This document shows, piece by piece, positions 35,068 to 47,294 of a stretch of DNA of 64,000 nt (position 1 is the first letter of the stretch; the number at the start of each line of letters is the position of its first letter). Source of the DNA: Liquidambar formosana (taxonomy: Eukaryota > Streptophyta > Magnoliopsida > Saxifragales > Altingiaceae); the NCBI GenBank assembly GCA_039720395.1, contig CM077833.1, positions 21,835,771 through 21,899,770 on the forward strand, written 5' to 3'. A model generated the notes under the pieces. The model worked only from the letters and a program-made list of their open reading frames with translations. It made no database searches and had not been told where the DNA came from. The position numbers and the translations under genes were made by a program.

Positions 35068-38000
35068 ATAAAATTACAAAAAAAAAAAAAAAAAATCATA
35101 GCAATTAGGGTTGAGTGGAAAATTGACATATTTTAGAAGATTCTGTTAATGCCACTAAAGATGGTTAATGATTCGTGCTTATGAAAGGAGCTTGGGTTGG
35201 AATCTGTGGCTTAGTCAGCTTTGCATGGATTGGGTCCCAGTTCCCACAAATACAAGAGAAATAATAGAGAGAGAGAGAGAGAGAGAGAGAGATTCATTTG
35301 GAGGTGGAGACCACTGAGATGAATACAAATGTCCCCACGTTTTTTGTCGCCACGGGCCCTTCAATTGGGTCCGCACGATTTCTCTTGCCATGTGATTTAG
35401 TGGGGGAATCCCACTCACTCTCTCATCTCAGTGTTATCGCGGTATTTTGGGGAGAAATGGAAAAAAAATGGGAGAATATGATCCGACGATGAGATCAGAA
35501 GGACATCGACGTGGTGAGCAGTGGCTCATGCAATTTTCATGGGGTCCGATGGTTTCAGTGGTGACATGTGGAACAATGGAATCCAACTTCCAAGAAAGGT
35601 CGCCCTTATTAAACTAATCTTGCTTCTGTCCCAATTTTTTTCTATACAGCTGTGTCTCCTAGTTTTTTTTAATATGATCATAGAATAGAAAATGAGCCGT
35701 GACCTGTCTCCCCCTCACGGCAATTTTGTTGAAAAATTTATGGAAAACCCCTTTCATCTTTACTAATTATTGCCACTTATTTCCATTTTGGCTCTATATT
35801 TTTATCATAAATTATTGTTCTAGCCTTGTTCAATGAAATGATTTTCTGTCTTCTTCATGATGCTGTGTTCTTATCAGAGTGGGAGGCAGTTCAGGGAGTG
35901 GGGTCAGGGGTGTGCGGTGTGGGGTTCAATTCCCATCATTAGCCCAAAAAGTTAGAAATAAAAAAAAATTTGTTCCACGTTAGAAGAGTCCTAATCTCTC
36001 ATTTTTCTTGTTTAAGATTCTAGGTTTGAAAGGAATTTGCATTGCAACTTATATTCTTCATATCTGCATCTATTTTCTTTCAATAAGGTAGCTTATGATT
36101 ATTCCCAAGTTGCATAGCTTTTCTTATTTTGTCAATTTAATTAAGTGATACAAAGAATAATCTTCATAAGTCTTTTTTTTTTTTGGTTTTTACTCTTATC
36201 TTGCTTATTATGCCAGGGATGCACTGGGTGCCAACTTCTCTAAAACCCAATACAAGCAACTGACTGTCATTATCCTTCTAGTCTTAATCACTCATCTTGT
36301 GACTCGCTCAATCAATAATTTCATTGATTACGGCATCTAATACATTATTTTGCTTCAATTGATGAGAGTTACTATAGATTAAATCTAGGAATGTATACGT
36401 AATCAGTGTTTAATGTTTATTAATAACATAGACAAAAAGTACAATATATATGAATAGGGGTGTGAATAAAAAAATGTTCATAGGATTCGACTTCAGTAAC
36501 CCTTCCTCTTTTTCTTTATTGGTAGACGTGAGTCCTCATTATTAGAATAGTATAATATCTACAAGGAAAGTTAGGAAGATATGAGTGAATTTCTTTTGAA
36601 GGGTCGTTTACTTTCAATTTGGCCAATTGGGGAGGGAATTATTGGGAACCAACAATAACAAATGCTTTATATGGAATTTTTCTTTGTTCTCCCTTTTTCT
36701 TTGGGTTATCTATTTATTTATTTATATTTTTTGAGAAGTTGTTTTCTACTTCTCCCTTTTCTTGTAAACATAAATTCAGTTCTTTTGAAGATCTTAATGT
36801 TTAAAATTGATTTTAATTTCAACTATTTATTTTATATCAAACTGTTAAAATACAGGGTTTTTTTTTAACTAAACAGAGATATCTCAAGTTATTGGATCTA
36901 AACTAATGCTCGTAATGCATAAACCCACCTATAAACCTATACAAGTTAAAATATAATTGGACCTAGATAAGTTATTAGATATCAAACATTTTGTCCAGTT
37001 AAATATACAACTGAAAGGACTAAGGTTAAAAGTTGGCACGTAACATGTATATAAAATCCTTAATAAGGTTAGGACTATTTCCCATTGGTCAATCAAATGA
37101 CCGAAATCTATATGTTCGGTGTGAATTAAAGTTCCCATGAATCATGATGACGAGGCAGCGGTCGATGGGATCATCTCTCAACTCCTAACCACACCTTGGG
37201 AAGTGGAGTTAGGGTGGGGATTGCTTTCAAGGCCCGTTGTAGAGCTCTGGGGTGTCAACAAATTGCACCTTCCACTCTGCCGAGGATCAGGAGACCATCA
37301 CCACAATTATTAGCCTAAGAAACTGTACTTTAAACACTTTTACAGAAACCCTGAAAGCTTTAAGGGGAAGTTTACTTTCTTAAATCAATTTATTTGACTA
37401 AAACAGATCTTACAATCTTATAATTAAACCCATTAATTTAGGGCCACTTGCGCAAGTGGTCACGTGGCCGCATCCAAAGCTAATTTAAACCCCACATCAA
37501 TGCACTTAAATTATTGTGTTCAATCAATCAGAAACATATTTTTAGAAGAAAATTTAAAAAATTTATCAGGTGTGCAGTGTCGCTGACTCAAGAGATTCCT
37601 AATTTTTTGCAAGGGATCAGCGCTAGTCAATCCGTGAACTTGATTAGGCCACCTTGATTATTTTTTGATTTACTCAAAAGTGCGAGTGTCATCGGCTTGA
37701 CCCTTGTTACATCTGTATTAAAAAGATAATACTGATTTGGGATTCGTTACTTGGGGGAAGAATTCATTGGTTTAATCTAGCCCACTATCACATTAATCTA
37801 GCTACCAATCGTTGTACATCGATTATACTGTAAATCAACATCAACGAATGTAGATTCCAAGAACAATGGTAGGAAATTCAGTACTACTTTTGCTAGTGGT
37901 ACGAAGTAATATTCTGAGGTCACTAGTTTGCAAGTTATGACTCCTACGGAGATACCAACGGTGTTAGGGCTCAATGGTTGAAGCATGCTTCTTAGTAGAA

Positions 38001-41000
38001 TATTCATGAATGCCGCAAGTGAGTTTTAATTGGTAATAGAATGAGCTGTGTCTATCATGCCACCCCCATATTTTTTCTTGGTGGGATTTTAGAAATATGA
38101 AGAACACCGTCTTCTTGTAGAACAAAAGCAAAACCTATAAAACAAAATTCTTGAATTTTATTAGTAATAATTGTAGTTTGACCTTGAAGTCTAAAGCCCT
38201 AGCATGGAAAGTGGTAATTGTTGTTTGACCTTTAAGTCTAAAGCCCTAATATGGAAAACTAAACCTAATTCTATTCAAACTATTTAATTACAGACGTACT
38301 TATGTACAGTTTCCTAAAATGGAAATAATAATTAAAATCACAAAACTGGCAAATTTGAGTTAAACGTGTAAATAACTAATACTTATCTCTAGAAAAATGA
38401 AACTTCTCTAAAATAACATAATCGTTTTTATTTTTTTATTTTTTATAGATCAAGATGATAGAATTTGACCAAAAAGCAACATACGTCACTGCAATTAGAG
38501 TACAAATTGCTCTCACGTTTCAATCAACTTACCAAATTTTACGCAATTCCAACATTATCCATCAAATCACTAAATTTCCAAATTGTCCGAACACCCACTA
38601 ATAAGCCTTCCTTTTATGCATTTAGTAATCCAGATGCTCCAAATGCTCATTAAAAAAGAAAAAAAAATCCAAATACTTCACCCTAACATGTCCTACATCA
38701 CATAACAAGAGAAAAATCATGTTCTTGTTACACGCCAAAAGCCTGCTGCACACTAGAGGTCCATATCTGTGGGTGAAGAGACTTGCAGTGGGACTGTGGT
38801 AGTGGTAGTCATACATTTGTACAGCTATATATCTAACCCCACACTCTATGGCTAACCTAAATTGAGCTATCCAAGAGGCTTTACAAATCTTAGTTGTCTT
38901 GAAGCAACACCACCTGTTTCTCCTTCTAGTCCAAAATAGAAAAGACCAGGAGTTTGTAGTTGCAATAATTCTCCTGCCATGTGCCCACATGTTTACGACA
39001 TTTTCCCAAAAATAGAAATATTATGCAGATCCAGGTATGGAATATGGACAATAGAGTATGATTTATGTGCTCCACAGGACAAGCTGTAGTTGAAGAAGCG
39101 TTTGAGCTTTGGTTCATTACTTTATAGGCTTCTCTAATTTAACTTTCATTATGTACTTATTCAATAAATTTGTGAAAACACTTTTAAAAAGCAAGTAATG
39201 GTGCTAGAATATTGCGCGATGGCCGCCAATGAAATCCGTTGATTACGAGATTTAGAATGTAATGTTTGGAGCACACAAGGAGAAATCTTTGATTATGATC
39301 AATGTAAATTAAAGTTTAACAGTTAGATTTCTATCCGTGTCCAATTCAAAGATTAAATATGGTTGTTTAAGCTCTCCTGAAACTTGAGTTGTTGGTCAGA
39401 ATGAGTTTACCCAAATTGCACCCTGGAGAATCCTAACCAACCAATAGTCACTTTAACTATGGAAGTATACTAATGGCACGTTTGTTTGATTATTAAAATC
39501 TCATTTCATTTTATTTTGATTCCGCCCAATTAATTCTGTCTACACAAGCGTGCCCTAAATGGCTAAATGTGTGCTGCCTTTTTGCTCCTTGTAAACCAAT
39601 AATGCCCATGTCACCTCACTCATCATGCTCCCCGTTCTGTCTTGGGCATAAACTAGGCCTAGAGCCCTGGAGGCTTAACCCACAAGGTCACAAATCAGAT
39701 CACAAGTGCTTCTATTGTTCTATATAGTACATTACATTATCTTAAGTTCAGGCAAAGCAACTGAATGCCACAAGAAAATTTGTCCAATGTGAATTCGGTG
39801 AGATATGAAGGGAATATACTTTTTTTTAGTTTTCCACCCAGATAAAATTGTATTGTTATTCTAGAAAATGGAAAATTGCGAAAAGGACATAAGTTATGGT
39901 AGGGCCCGTGGGCCTCAGGATTCACAACCGTTTCTAGCTTTACACCAAAGCACCCCCAATGAAAGGTTTGTCGTCAACGTCAACCACTGATTTATTGCAT
40001 GTTGTTTTCCGGTTCCCACTTGTTTGGATACGGCCCACCTTTCTGGCCAACTTTTGGTGGCGTTTCCCATTTTAAAGACTCTTTCCTCAAGTCCACGTCC
40101 CAACGTGTATTTTATTTATTCATTTATTTTTTGACAAAATTGGGTTTAAGAAAAAAAAAATACTCTTTAATTTTCAGAGGCTGTCAATTTATCAAATTAT
40201 TTCTACTTCATTCCTCACTGACAAAGCTTGGGCCTTCAATGCCAAGGCCTAGCGCTGAGTTGGACTTGTGGGCCTCAACAATGTTGGATGGGTACTCTAA
40301 TGATTGTAGCTTAAGCAAAAACCAATGTTTAATCACAAGGTGAGCCTTAGAATTGCAACCCTAAAGATTATAATGCCGGACCTTTTGTCAAGAATGTCGA
40401 CCCAACTTAGACGTCAGGCTAGAAAAACTTGAATCCTGAACTGGGCTCCATAGTTGATTCAAAGGCCCATGCAATCTCTGACTCAGAGTTAAGATCAAAA
40501 GGTGGTCCATGGCCCAGGCAGTAAAATATTTAAAAGACTACCAAACTCTAGCCATGACATAAGGCTTCATGGCCCTTTTTGGCTAACAAGGTATCGAAAC
40601 CTTTGGCTTTGCTAATCGTTAGACATGGGTAAGGCCAAGTTCCATTTTGCATCGGTTAATGCCCTAGGAAACTCGACCAGTGGCTAGTCCCATGGGAGAG
40701 TCAAACTTGGGATCGACATGCAGTACCCATAAAAATAACTACAAATTACATGTGATGTCGGTGATTAAGGCATTGCACTGTAAATCTGCATTATAACAAC
40801 TTAATATTATGGTAACCGTCAATTTAGAAGACAGTGATTGGCCGGCATGGCGTTGTCACAACCCTTTTCCACAAATGAGAAGCCAAAAATTATTAGGACT
40901 TTTGGGACACAATTACGTAGGAGGAGCAATGTAGTTTATTGGGGACCATCTCCATGATTGGGTTAGGTATGATATGGGTGCATGGTTGCTAGTAAGAGGA

Positions 41001-41981
41001 GAAATAATGAGTTGAAGTTTGTGGACAAAGGGTGGTTGTAGAATTATTGACTCACTGATGGTGGTTCCTCAAGCAAATAATTTGGGGACCCCAGCCCAAG
41101 TCCATACAATTTATGACAGTAAGGGCCCATACTGCTTAGGTGGGGTAGCCCAAACCTGAAGACAAATTGTCTTAGTCATTGATCATTAGTGGCCCAAATA
41201 GCACAGGTGAGATGCAGCCAGTGGTATTTGGCACTATCTAGGGCACAACCAAGGAGTCTTTGTCCACCCCATAAAATGAAATAAATTAAATTAAATAGAG
41301 GCATGGCCAGTGGTCGTAAAACTATGAACATTTGAGATCATATTTATTGTGTTTGTGTTTTTTCCTTGCTTTTCCTTTTTTTGGTAGAAAAGGAAAATAT
41401 ACATGATCTCCTCAAATGCCTAAAACTAACATTCTATCATTAAATAAACATGATTTTGGTGAAAAATTAACATCCCAAATCAGTTTCTCTTTAAAGTCCA
41501 AATTTCTTTTGACTAATGTTATATAACCAAACTAATTATTCAAATTCATTATAAAAAATAAAGGAGTATCAGTCCATAATAGCTAACGTGACGTTAGGGC
41601 GATCAGCAATCACATCAGTTGGTAAATAGATTTAGGCCAAAACATTGAGCTACTTAGTATTTTTCATTTCATTAATAATACATTATTTTATTGGCAATTT
41701 ACTTCACCTATTGCACTTATTTTCAATACTACTAAATAAATCGGAGAGGATTTGACATACACATGACAGAGACATCAGGCTATCTGTCTAGGGTCATGCT
41801 AATCGAAAAGCATGGCCCGTGGCCTTGGTGAATGGGTTGATGGGCTAGACAAACTTGAAGTATTCACAAATCTATATGCTTGTCCTCGCCCCATTTAATC
41901 CTTGAATCAAGAAGACCACAAATGGGCTGGACCCTCAAGCTGCCCATGCACAACTAATCAAGGCAATGGCAATAAAACATC
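33923..41981. other. Gene-poor region between the FLZ and LTPG genes
   Basis: The first roughly 450 bp are probably the FLZ 3' UTR (AATAATA-type signals near 34400). An (AT)n microsatellite lies at 35036-35065 and a GA microsatellite near 35268-35291. A roughly 50-bp tandem repeat with TTGACCTT(G/T)AAGTCTAAAGCCC lies at 38168-38250. I recognise no protein domain in any open frame. Confidence 0.5.
35036..35065. repeat. (AT)n microsatellite
   Basis: About fifteen AT dinucleotides followed by an A-run at 35078-35095; low-complexity DNA with no gene nearby. Confidence 0.9.
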
Positions 41982-42381
41982 GGGAACGGCCATTGCAACC
42001 CCCCATTCCTATAAGCCCACCCCTCATCCTTTAGGTTTTTAAGGTTTTATGCAAAATATAAAAAGTTTTTATAAAAACCGACCATGATGTCCACTAGAAA
42101 ACATCATTTTGAATAACTTTACAGAAAAAAGTTTTTCCAAAATTTATCATTTAGGTAGACTTTTTGGCAAAAAATGAAATAAATACTATAAATAGTTAAA
42201 AAGTATATTTAAATGATAGATTTTGGAAAAACTTTCTTCTGCAAAATTGTTCAAAATGATGTTTTCTAATGGACATTGTGGCCGGTTTTCATAAAAACTT
42301 TTTATATTTTCCATAAAACCTAAAAAACCTAAAAGATGGGGGGTGGGCTTATAGGAATGGGGGGTTGCAATAGCCGTTCCC
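41982..42381. mobile_element. Mutator-like MITE, 400 bp, perfect 9-bp target duplication
   Basis: Terminal repeats GGGAACGGCCATTGCAACCC and its near-perfect reverse complement, extending inward through most of the element. A perfect 9-bp duplication TAAAACATC flanks it (41973-41981 and 42382-42390). It lies about 330 bp upstream of the lipid-transfer protein start codon. The intact duplication suggests it is the youngest of the family in this window. Confidence 0.88.
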
Positions 42382-42390
42382 TAAAACATC

Positions 42391-42711
42391 ATCTCAGCCC
42401 AAAAGAATTGCAAAGGGCTTGGATAGAAGTCTAGAAGTTGTATTGAACCAAAACACTATCCAAATCTTAAACAGATGAAGCAAATATTTCACTTACAGAG
42501 ATATTATGATAGGAACGAATCAACCCAAATATTGTTTGTTGAATCCAAAGAGAGATTTTAGGTAACCTCAAACAAAAAAGCGGTTATATCAATAACAAAT
42601 ATCTCTTATTTAAAATATAAAAACGAAAACGAAAGCATTTGTAAAGGTTAAAGGTTTAGTAGTGTAAGTACTATTAGTCATTGGGTTACACTTTCTGTGT
42701 AGGGAAGAAGA
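42391..42711 (+). promoter_or_regulatory. Promoter and leader region of the LTPG gene
   Basis: A weak TATA-like stretch TTTAAAATATAAAAAC lies near 42608-42623, about 95 bp before the ATG. The whole available proximal promoter is only about 320 bp, because the Mutator-like MITE sits immediately upstream. No other element was recognised. Confidence 0.3.
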
Positions 42712-44274
42712 ATGGTGAAGCTTTGGATTGTTTGCTGCATTTTGGCTATGTCTGCTGTGGTGGTGAACTCTGCCCATCATCACATTAAGGTGCCATCACC
42801 AGCACCTGCGACGGATTGCTCCACTATTATATATGACATGGTTGATTGTATTTCGTTTTTGAGTGATGGGAGCAAAGAAACAAAGCCAGACGCCTCGTGT
42901 TGTTCAGGGTTCAAATCAGTGCTGAAAACTGATCCCCACTGTATATGTGAAGCTATCAAGGATAGTGATGAGATGGGCATTGAGTTGAATATTACAAAGG
43001 CAATGACTCTCCCCTCTGCTTGTAGGGTGTCTGCTCCTCCTCTCAGTAACTGCGGAAGTGAGTCATTTGATCTCAACCCTTTTTTTTCTCTTTTTTTTTC
43101 CTGAGTTTTGCATGTTTGACAATTTTAAATTGAAAGTTCGTAATTTTTTTCATAAATAATGGTGGGTTTTTTTTGGATTTTATTTTTCACATGCAGTCCC
43201 TGTGGCTCCAGGTGCTACTCCTGGTATGTTTCAATTATACTCTTGATTAATCAATACAATTTTTTTCCCCCTAATTTTTTATGGTATTTATACTGATTTT
43301 GAAGTACTTCTGTTTTCTTAAACAAGATAGGTGCCATCATAAATCTTTGTATAGCCATTGCCATCTATCTTTAGTGCAATGAAATTTCTAGTACACATTT
43401 AGACAGTTTGTAGCAAGGGACACCACCTTGTCGACAGTCTAGATATGCATGCTCAAGATGTCCTTTTTGTCATGATAAGTTGATTTATCATTGGAATTAG
43501 GACTGTAACAGGAAGTTTGTATAGAAAATGACCCCTAGAGTTGCCAATTATATTTACCCCCCGCTGCCTGCCAAAAAAAGTTGCCAATTATTATCGTATG
43601 AATTAAATGAAATAAATGCAGGATTACTTTTTGTAAATTCAGTTTTTAGAAAAAAAATAATTAAATCCAATAAATTCCAGTTTACCATATTTCATTGAAT
43701 TTGTATAGGGTTGAGAGAGATGCTGACATATCAAAATTTAATAGGAGGATAATAATACTCCTTCCATTTTGGTTAGGCCCAAAAGGTTCACAAGGATTGT
43801 GAATTAAGCACGGGTGAACTTTTTTTTTTGGCCGCCCGCCGGGGGGGGTAACGCCTAAGGTGTTCATACCTTTACTTTGACTATTTCCCAATTTCAAGTA
43901 AGACCATCACGTATTTGAGTGCTTAAAAAATTAAAAAAACTCCTTCACAACACACTAAGGGGAAAAACATCTCTGGGCATAATTGCATTTTTTTTTTTTT
44001 TGGGGGAAAAAAAAAAAAATTAGAACATTGGTATTAAATCAACTCATACTCTCTTTGTTATGTTGCTGTAGCACACCCTCCGAAATCGCCAAGAAAAAGT
44101 GCTCCATCTCCATCCTCAAAAGCCCCCGCTCCAGTGACATCACCTGCCAAAACTCCTGTTCCAGCTCCGGGAAAGTCGATCATCAATGGAGGAGGAGCAA
44201 TCACTAAAGTTCCGGCGCCATCCCCACTAAGCCTCTGGAGCTTATTCTACATCTACTTCTGCTGTATTTCTTAG
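42712..44274 (+). CDS. GPI-anchored-type non-specific lipid transfer protein (LTPG/xylogen-like)
   Basis: Three exons, 42712-43057, 43197-43223 and 44072-44274, encode 191 residues. Signal peptide is about residues 1-21. The eight-cysteine motif is complete: C36, C46, C63-C64, C77-I-C79, C104, C114, in the order that forms four disulfides around a lipid-binding cavity. One N-glycosylation site is at N93. A Pro/Ser/Ala/Lys-rich linker (about 116-176) follows, then a short hydrophobic end (SLWSLFYIYFCCIS). This layout is that of LTPG proteins, which are held at the outer plasma membrane by a GPI anchor and take part in cuticle or wall lipid export. The hydrophobic tail is short, so anchoring is probable, not certain. 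The middle exon is a 27-nt microexon. Frame intact. Confidence 0.88.
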
Positions 44275-46362
44275 TATTATGCTTGTTGCTTCATTCTCTT
44301 ACATTTCAGCATAGGCTTTGACATTATTAGTGATTGTGTTTTCTTTTTAGCTTTTTGTCCTCTTATGGACTAGCTAGTGACTCTTGATAATGGCATTAGT
44401 TTCTCTGCATGATTATATTGGACCCTTTTAGACAGCATTCTTCATTGGTTTATTTAGACAGCATGCTTTTATTCTCTTGAAATTGTATGATTGAGCTAGT
44501 TTTTAGATTTTTACAAGTAATTTTAAAGCACACAGAAACTCCGAGAGAACTCAATTTATGCTACTATATATATAAGTGGGTTAAATTCAGCATACAATAT
44601 TTTTTCTGTTTTTTCTTTTTTTCGCTTTATAGGGCTACACAATAGGTAGCCCATCCCATTCCCGTAACCCCTCATCCTTACAAACCAAAGTGTAAATGTA
44701 CTTCCATGTACTTAAACCCCATATCTCCCTCCAACAAGTGGAGACCACTAACCATTAAGCCAAGCTGCCTTTATTTTTTAAACAATTATATTTCTTGCAG
44801 TGTACTGTTGCACTAATACGCTGCACAGAGAAAAGAAAGAGATGAATTTTTTTTAGACAAACGCTAACGAGACCCGATAAATTCACCCAACTTGATAATG
44901 GTAGATTAGTAAAAATGAAAAAGTCAAAGTAGAACATAAGACAAATGCTAACGAGACCGGATTAATCTTCGTAAAGACTGTAAGTGGGAATAATAAAGGT
45001 CAAAGTAGAACATAAGACGAATGCTAATGAGACCGGATTAATCCTCGTAAGACTGTAGTGGGAATAATAAAGGTCAAAGTAGGAACATAATGTTGACCAA
45101 AGCTCAGGCATTAACTAAAGGCTTAGGCCCAACCCTACACCACCACTGATTTAGGCTCCATTTGAAGGAACTCCTAAAGGCGACAACCGGCCTGCAAAGT
45201 TCATGTGCTGGCCGAAAAACCGGCCGGGCGACCAGAACGATGTAAAACCAATTCAAATAGCATATGGTATATTTTGTTTTTTATTTTGTTTTTCCTAGTA
45301 ACTAAACCAACTTAATTATAGCCAATGACCCTTTGGGTCAGTAGTATTTTCCGCTCCAACAAGGATGTGGGGTTTACAAATATTTCAGTTTTAACTTCGT
45401 GTGAGTGCGCGTTTTTCTATAGTTTGATAAAAAGGAATAAATAAAATAAAATTATTAGATAGGCTTTTAGCACACTGGGACTCACTTCAGAAATTTTTAA
45501 TTAATATATAGGATAAATAGTCTGGGACACCTCTCAAAATAAATTCTTATCTAGAAAACCAAAAATATCCTTACCTGAGTTATCCATCAAACCCATCATT
45601 ATCATTATCATTCTTTTTATTTTTATTAAGCGTAGCAGTCAAAACAATTGCTTGTTTTAATTATTTATTAATTTTTTTTGGTGGGTTGTTGAGAGAGGGG
45701 TAGAGAGTGCCGACAATAAGAGCTGAGGACCGTTGAAACCCTAACTTAGTCAATAAATTTCCATAATATCTCACAATAATCCAAACATCATTAGAGATAA
45801 GGACAATTAAGGCTGCTGCCCTTGTAGGGACTAGAGCTTTTTGTTTGAGTTGAAAAATCTAGAAGTGTTAACTTTCATAAATAGACACGTGTTTCCTCTT
45901 TTGCAAGTCCTAGTGAGAGACCATTTACTTTTCCGATCAATTCAATATTATTACAACAGGGAAAATTTTTGACAATCCCTTCAAATGAGAATTTTCGTCA
46001 TTTAGTGGTATGAATTGAGTGGAGGGCATTTTAGTCCACAAGTGCTTTTTATCGTATGGAATTGAACAAAGGTCTAAAGTTTCTAGGTTTCTTGGTTATA
46101 TTGTTCTACACAATGGGTTTAGCATATAGATATATACATTTTTTATTTTTTTGGTGAGATGGGGGTTATGTACTTATTTTTTGAATGGTATTATTGTGGA
46201 TATCTTACAGGGTTTGTTTTTCCCCCCACCAATATTGGCAAACGAATGGAGCAAATTGGAGCCATTAGATTTTATTCAACGCATTAATTCCTAGTCATGG
46301 TAATGGGGATGGTGGAAAATAGTGCTTTTTAATGATAATCAGTACATGATCGGAGTACTTTA
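44275..46362. other. Intergenic region downstream of the LTPG gene
   Basis: LTPG 3' UTR, then AT-rich DNA. It contains a 74-76-bp tandem repeat (44923-45085). No gene or clear transposon is seen in the rest. Confidence 0.5.
44923..45085. repeat. 74-76-bp tandem repeat
   Basis: Two full units and the start of a third begin GTCAAAGTAG(G)AACATAA. They contain GAGACCGGATTAATC and end GGGAATAATAAAG. A partial, more diverged unit with GCTAACGAGACCCG lies just upstream (about 44863). Confidence 0.75.
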
Positions 46363-46575
46363 GGCCATGTTTGTTTAGTAGGAATAAAATGGAAGGGAAT
46401 AAAATCTGATTTCATGCTTGAAGTGGTTTTGAATGAAAATAGATTTGAAATGGTTATTTAAACACACTATTTTATTCTATTTTCATTCCAATTACCTCAT
46501 CTAAACATGTTATTTAGAATGAATAGGAATGAGATTCCATTCCATTTATTTCATTCCAGCTAAACAAACATGGCC
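46363..46575. mobile_element. Tourist-like (PIF/Harbinger) MITE
   Basis: A 213-bp element with perfect terminal repeats GGCCATGTTTGTTTAG, followed by partly matching GGAAT(A/G)AAAT blocks. It is flanked by the 3-bp duplication TTA (46360-46362 and 46576-46578), which is the hallmark of PIF/Harbinger elements. Confidence 0.85.
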
Positions 46576-46891
46576 TTACTGTTTCAAAACCATCAAAATC
46601 GAGTAGATGAGCCTCATTCAATTAATTATGTCAAGATAATGACATTAATAAAGTGACAATTAATCCTAATATCCATCAAATGACTCACTGCCCCATTGAT
46701 CAAGTTGTGGGGTCAAATCGAATTGGTGCATATCCATTTTGATGCAGGCATGGAGAGGAATACTGATATGACCATTTAGCGTTGTTATTTGAGTAATAAA
46801 ACTTGCATCTGAACTAGTGGTCTGGCTTGATTAGGTCTAAGGTGAAGATTTGTAAACTGTTGAAATGAAAGCCCAGTAAGTCTAAAGCACA

Positions 46892-47294
46892 AGGAAATGG
46901 CTATTGCAACCCCCCATTCTTAACACCCCACCCCCCATCCTCTAACTTTTTAAGGTTTTATCCAAAATATAAAAGGTTTTTATGAAAACCAGCTGCGATG
47001 TCCACTAGAAAACATCATTTTGAACAACTTTGTAGAAAAAAGTTTTTCCTAAATCTATCATTTAAATATACTTTTTAGCCATTTATAGCCTTTATTTCAT
47101 TTTTTGCCAAAAAGTCTATCTAAATTATAGATCTTGGAAAAACTTTTTTATGTAAAGTTGTTCAAAATGATGTTTTCTAGTGGACCATGTGACCGGTTTT
47201 TGCAAAAACCTTTTATATTTTTCATGAAATCTTAAAAACAAAAAAAAAAAAGGGGGTGAGGTTATAAGAATGGGGGGTTGCAATAGCTGTTCCC
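46892..47294. mobile_element. Mutator-like MITE, third copy of the 400-bp family
   Basis: Terminal repeats GGCTATTGCAACCCCCCATT and its reverse complement. The flanks share AAAGCACA (within 46883-46891 and at 47295-47302), a nearly complete 8-9-bp duplication. The first terminal bases on the left have mutated (AGGAAATGG for GGGAACGGC). Confidence 0.8.

Noticed and set aside
37140..37330. GC-richer patch as a gene fragment
   Set aside because: I found no convincing protein similarity in any frame, and no repeat borders.
38622..38990. 122-codon minus-strand open frame
   Set aside because: No similarity recognised; it ends in poly-Phe from an A-run, and composition is like the surrounding intergenic DNA.
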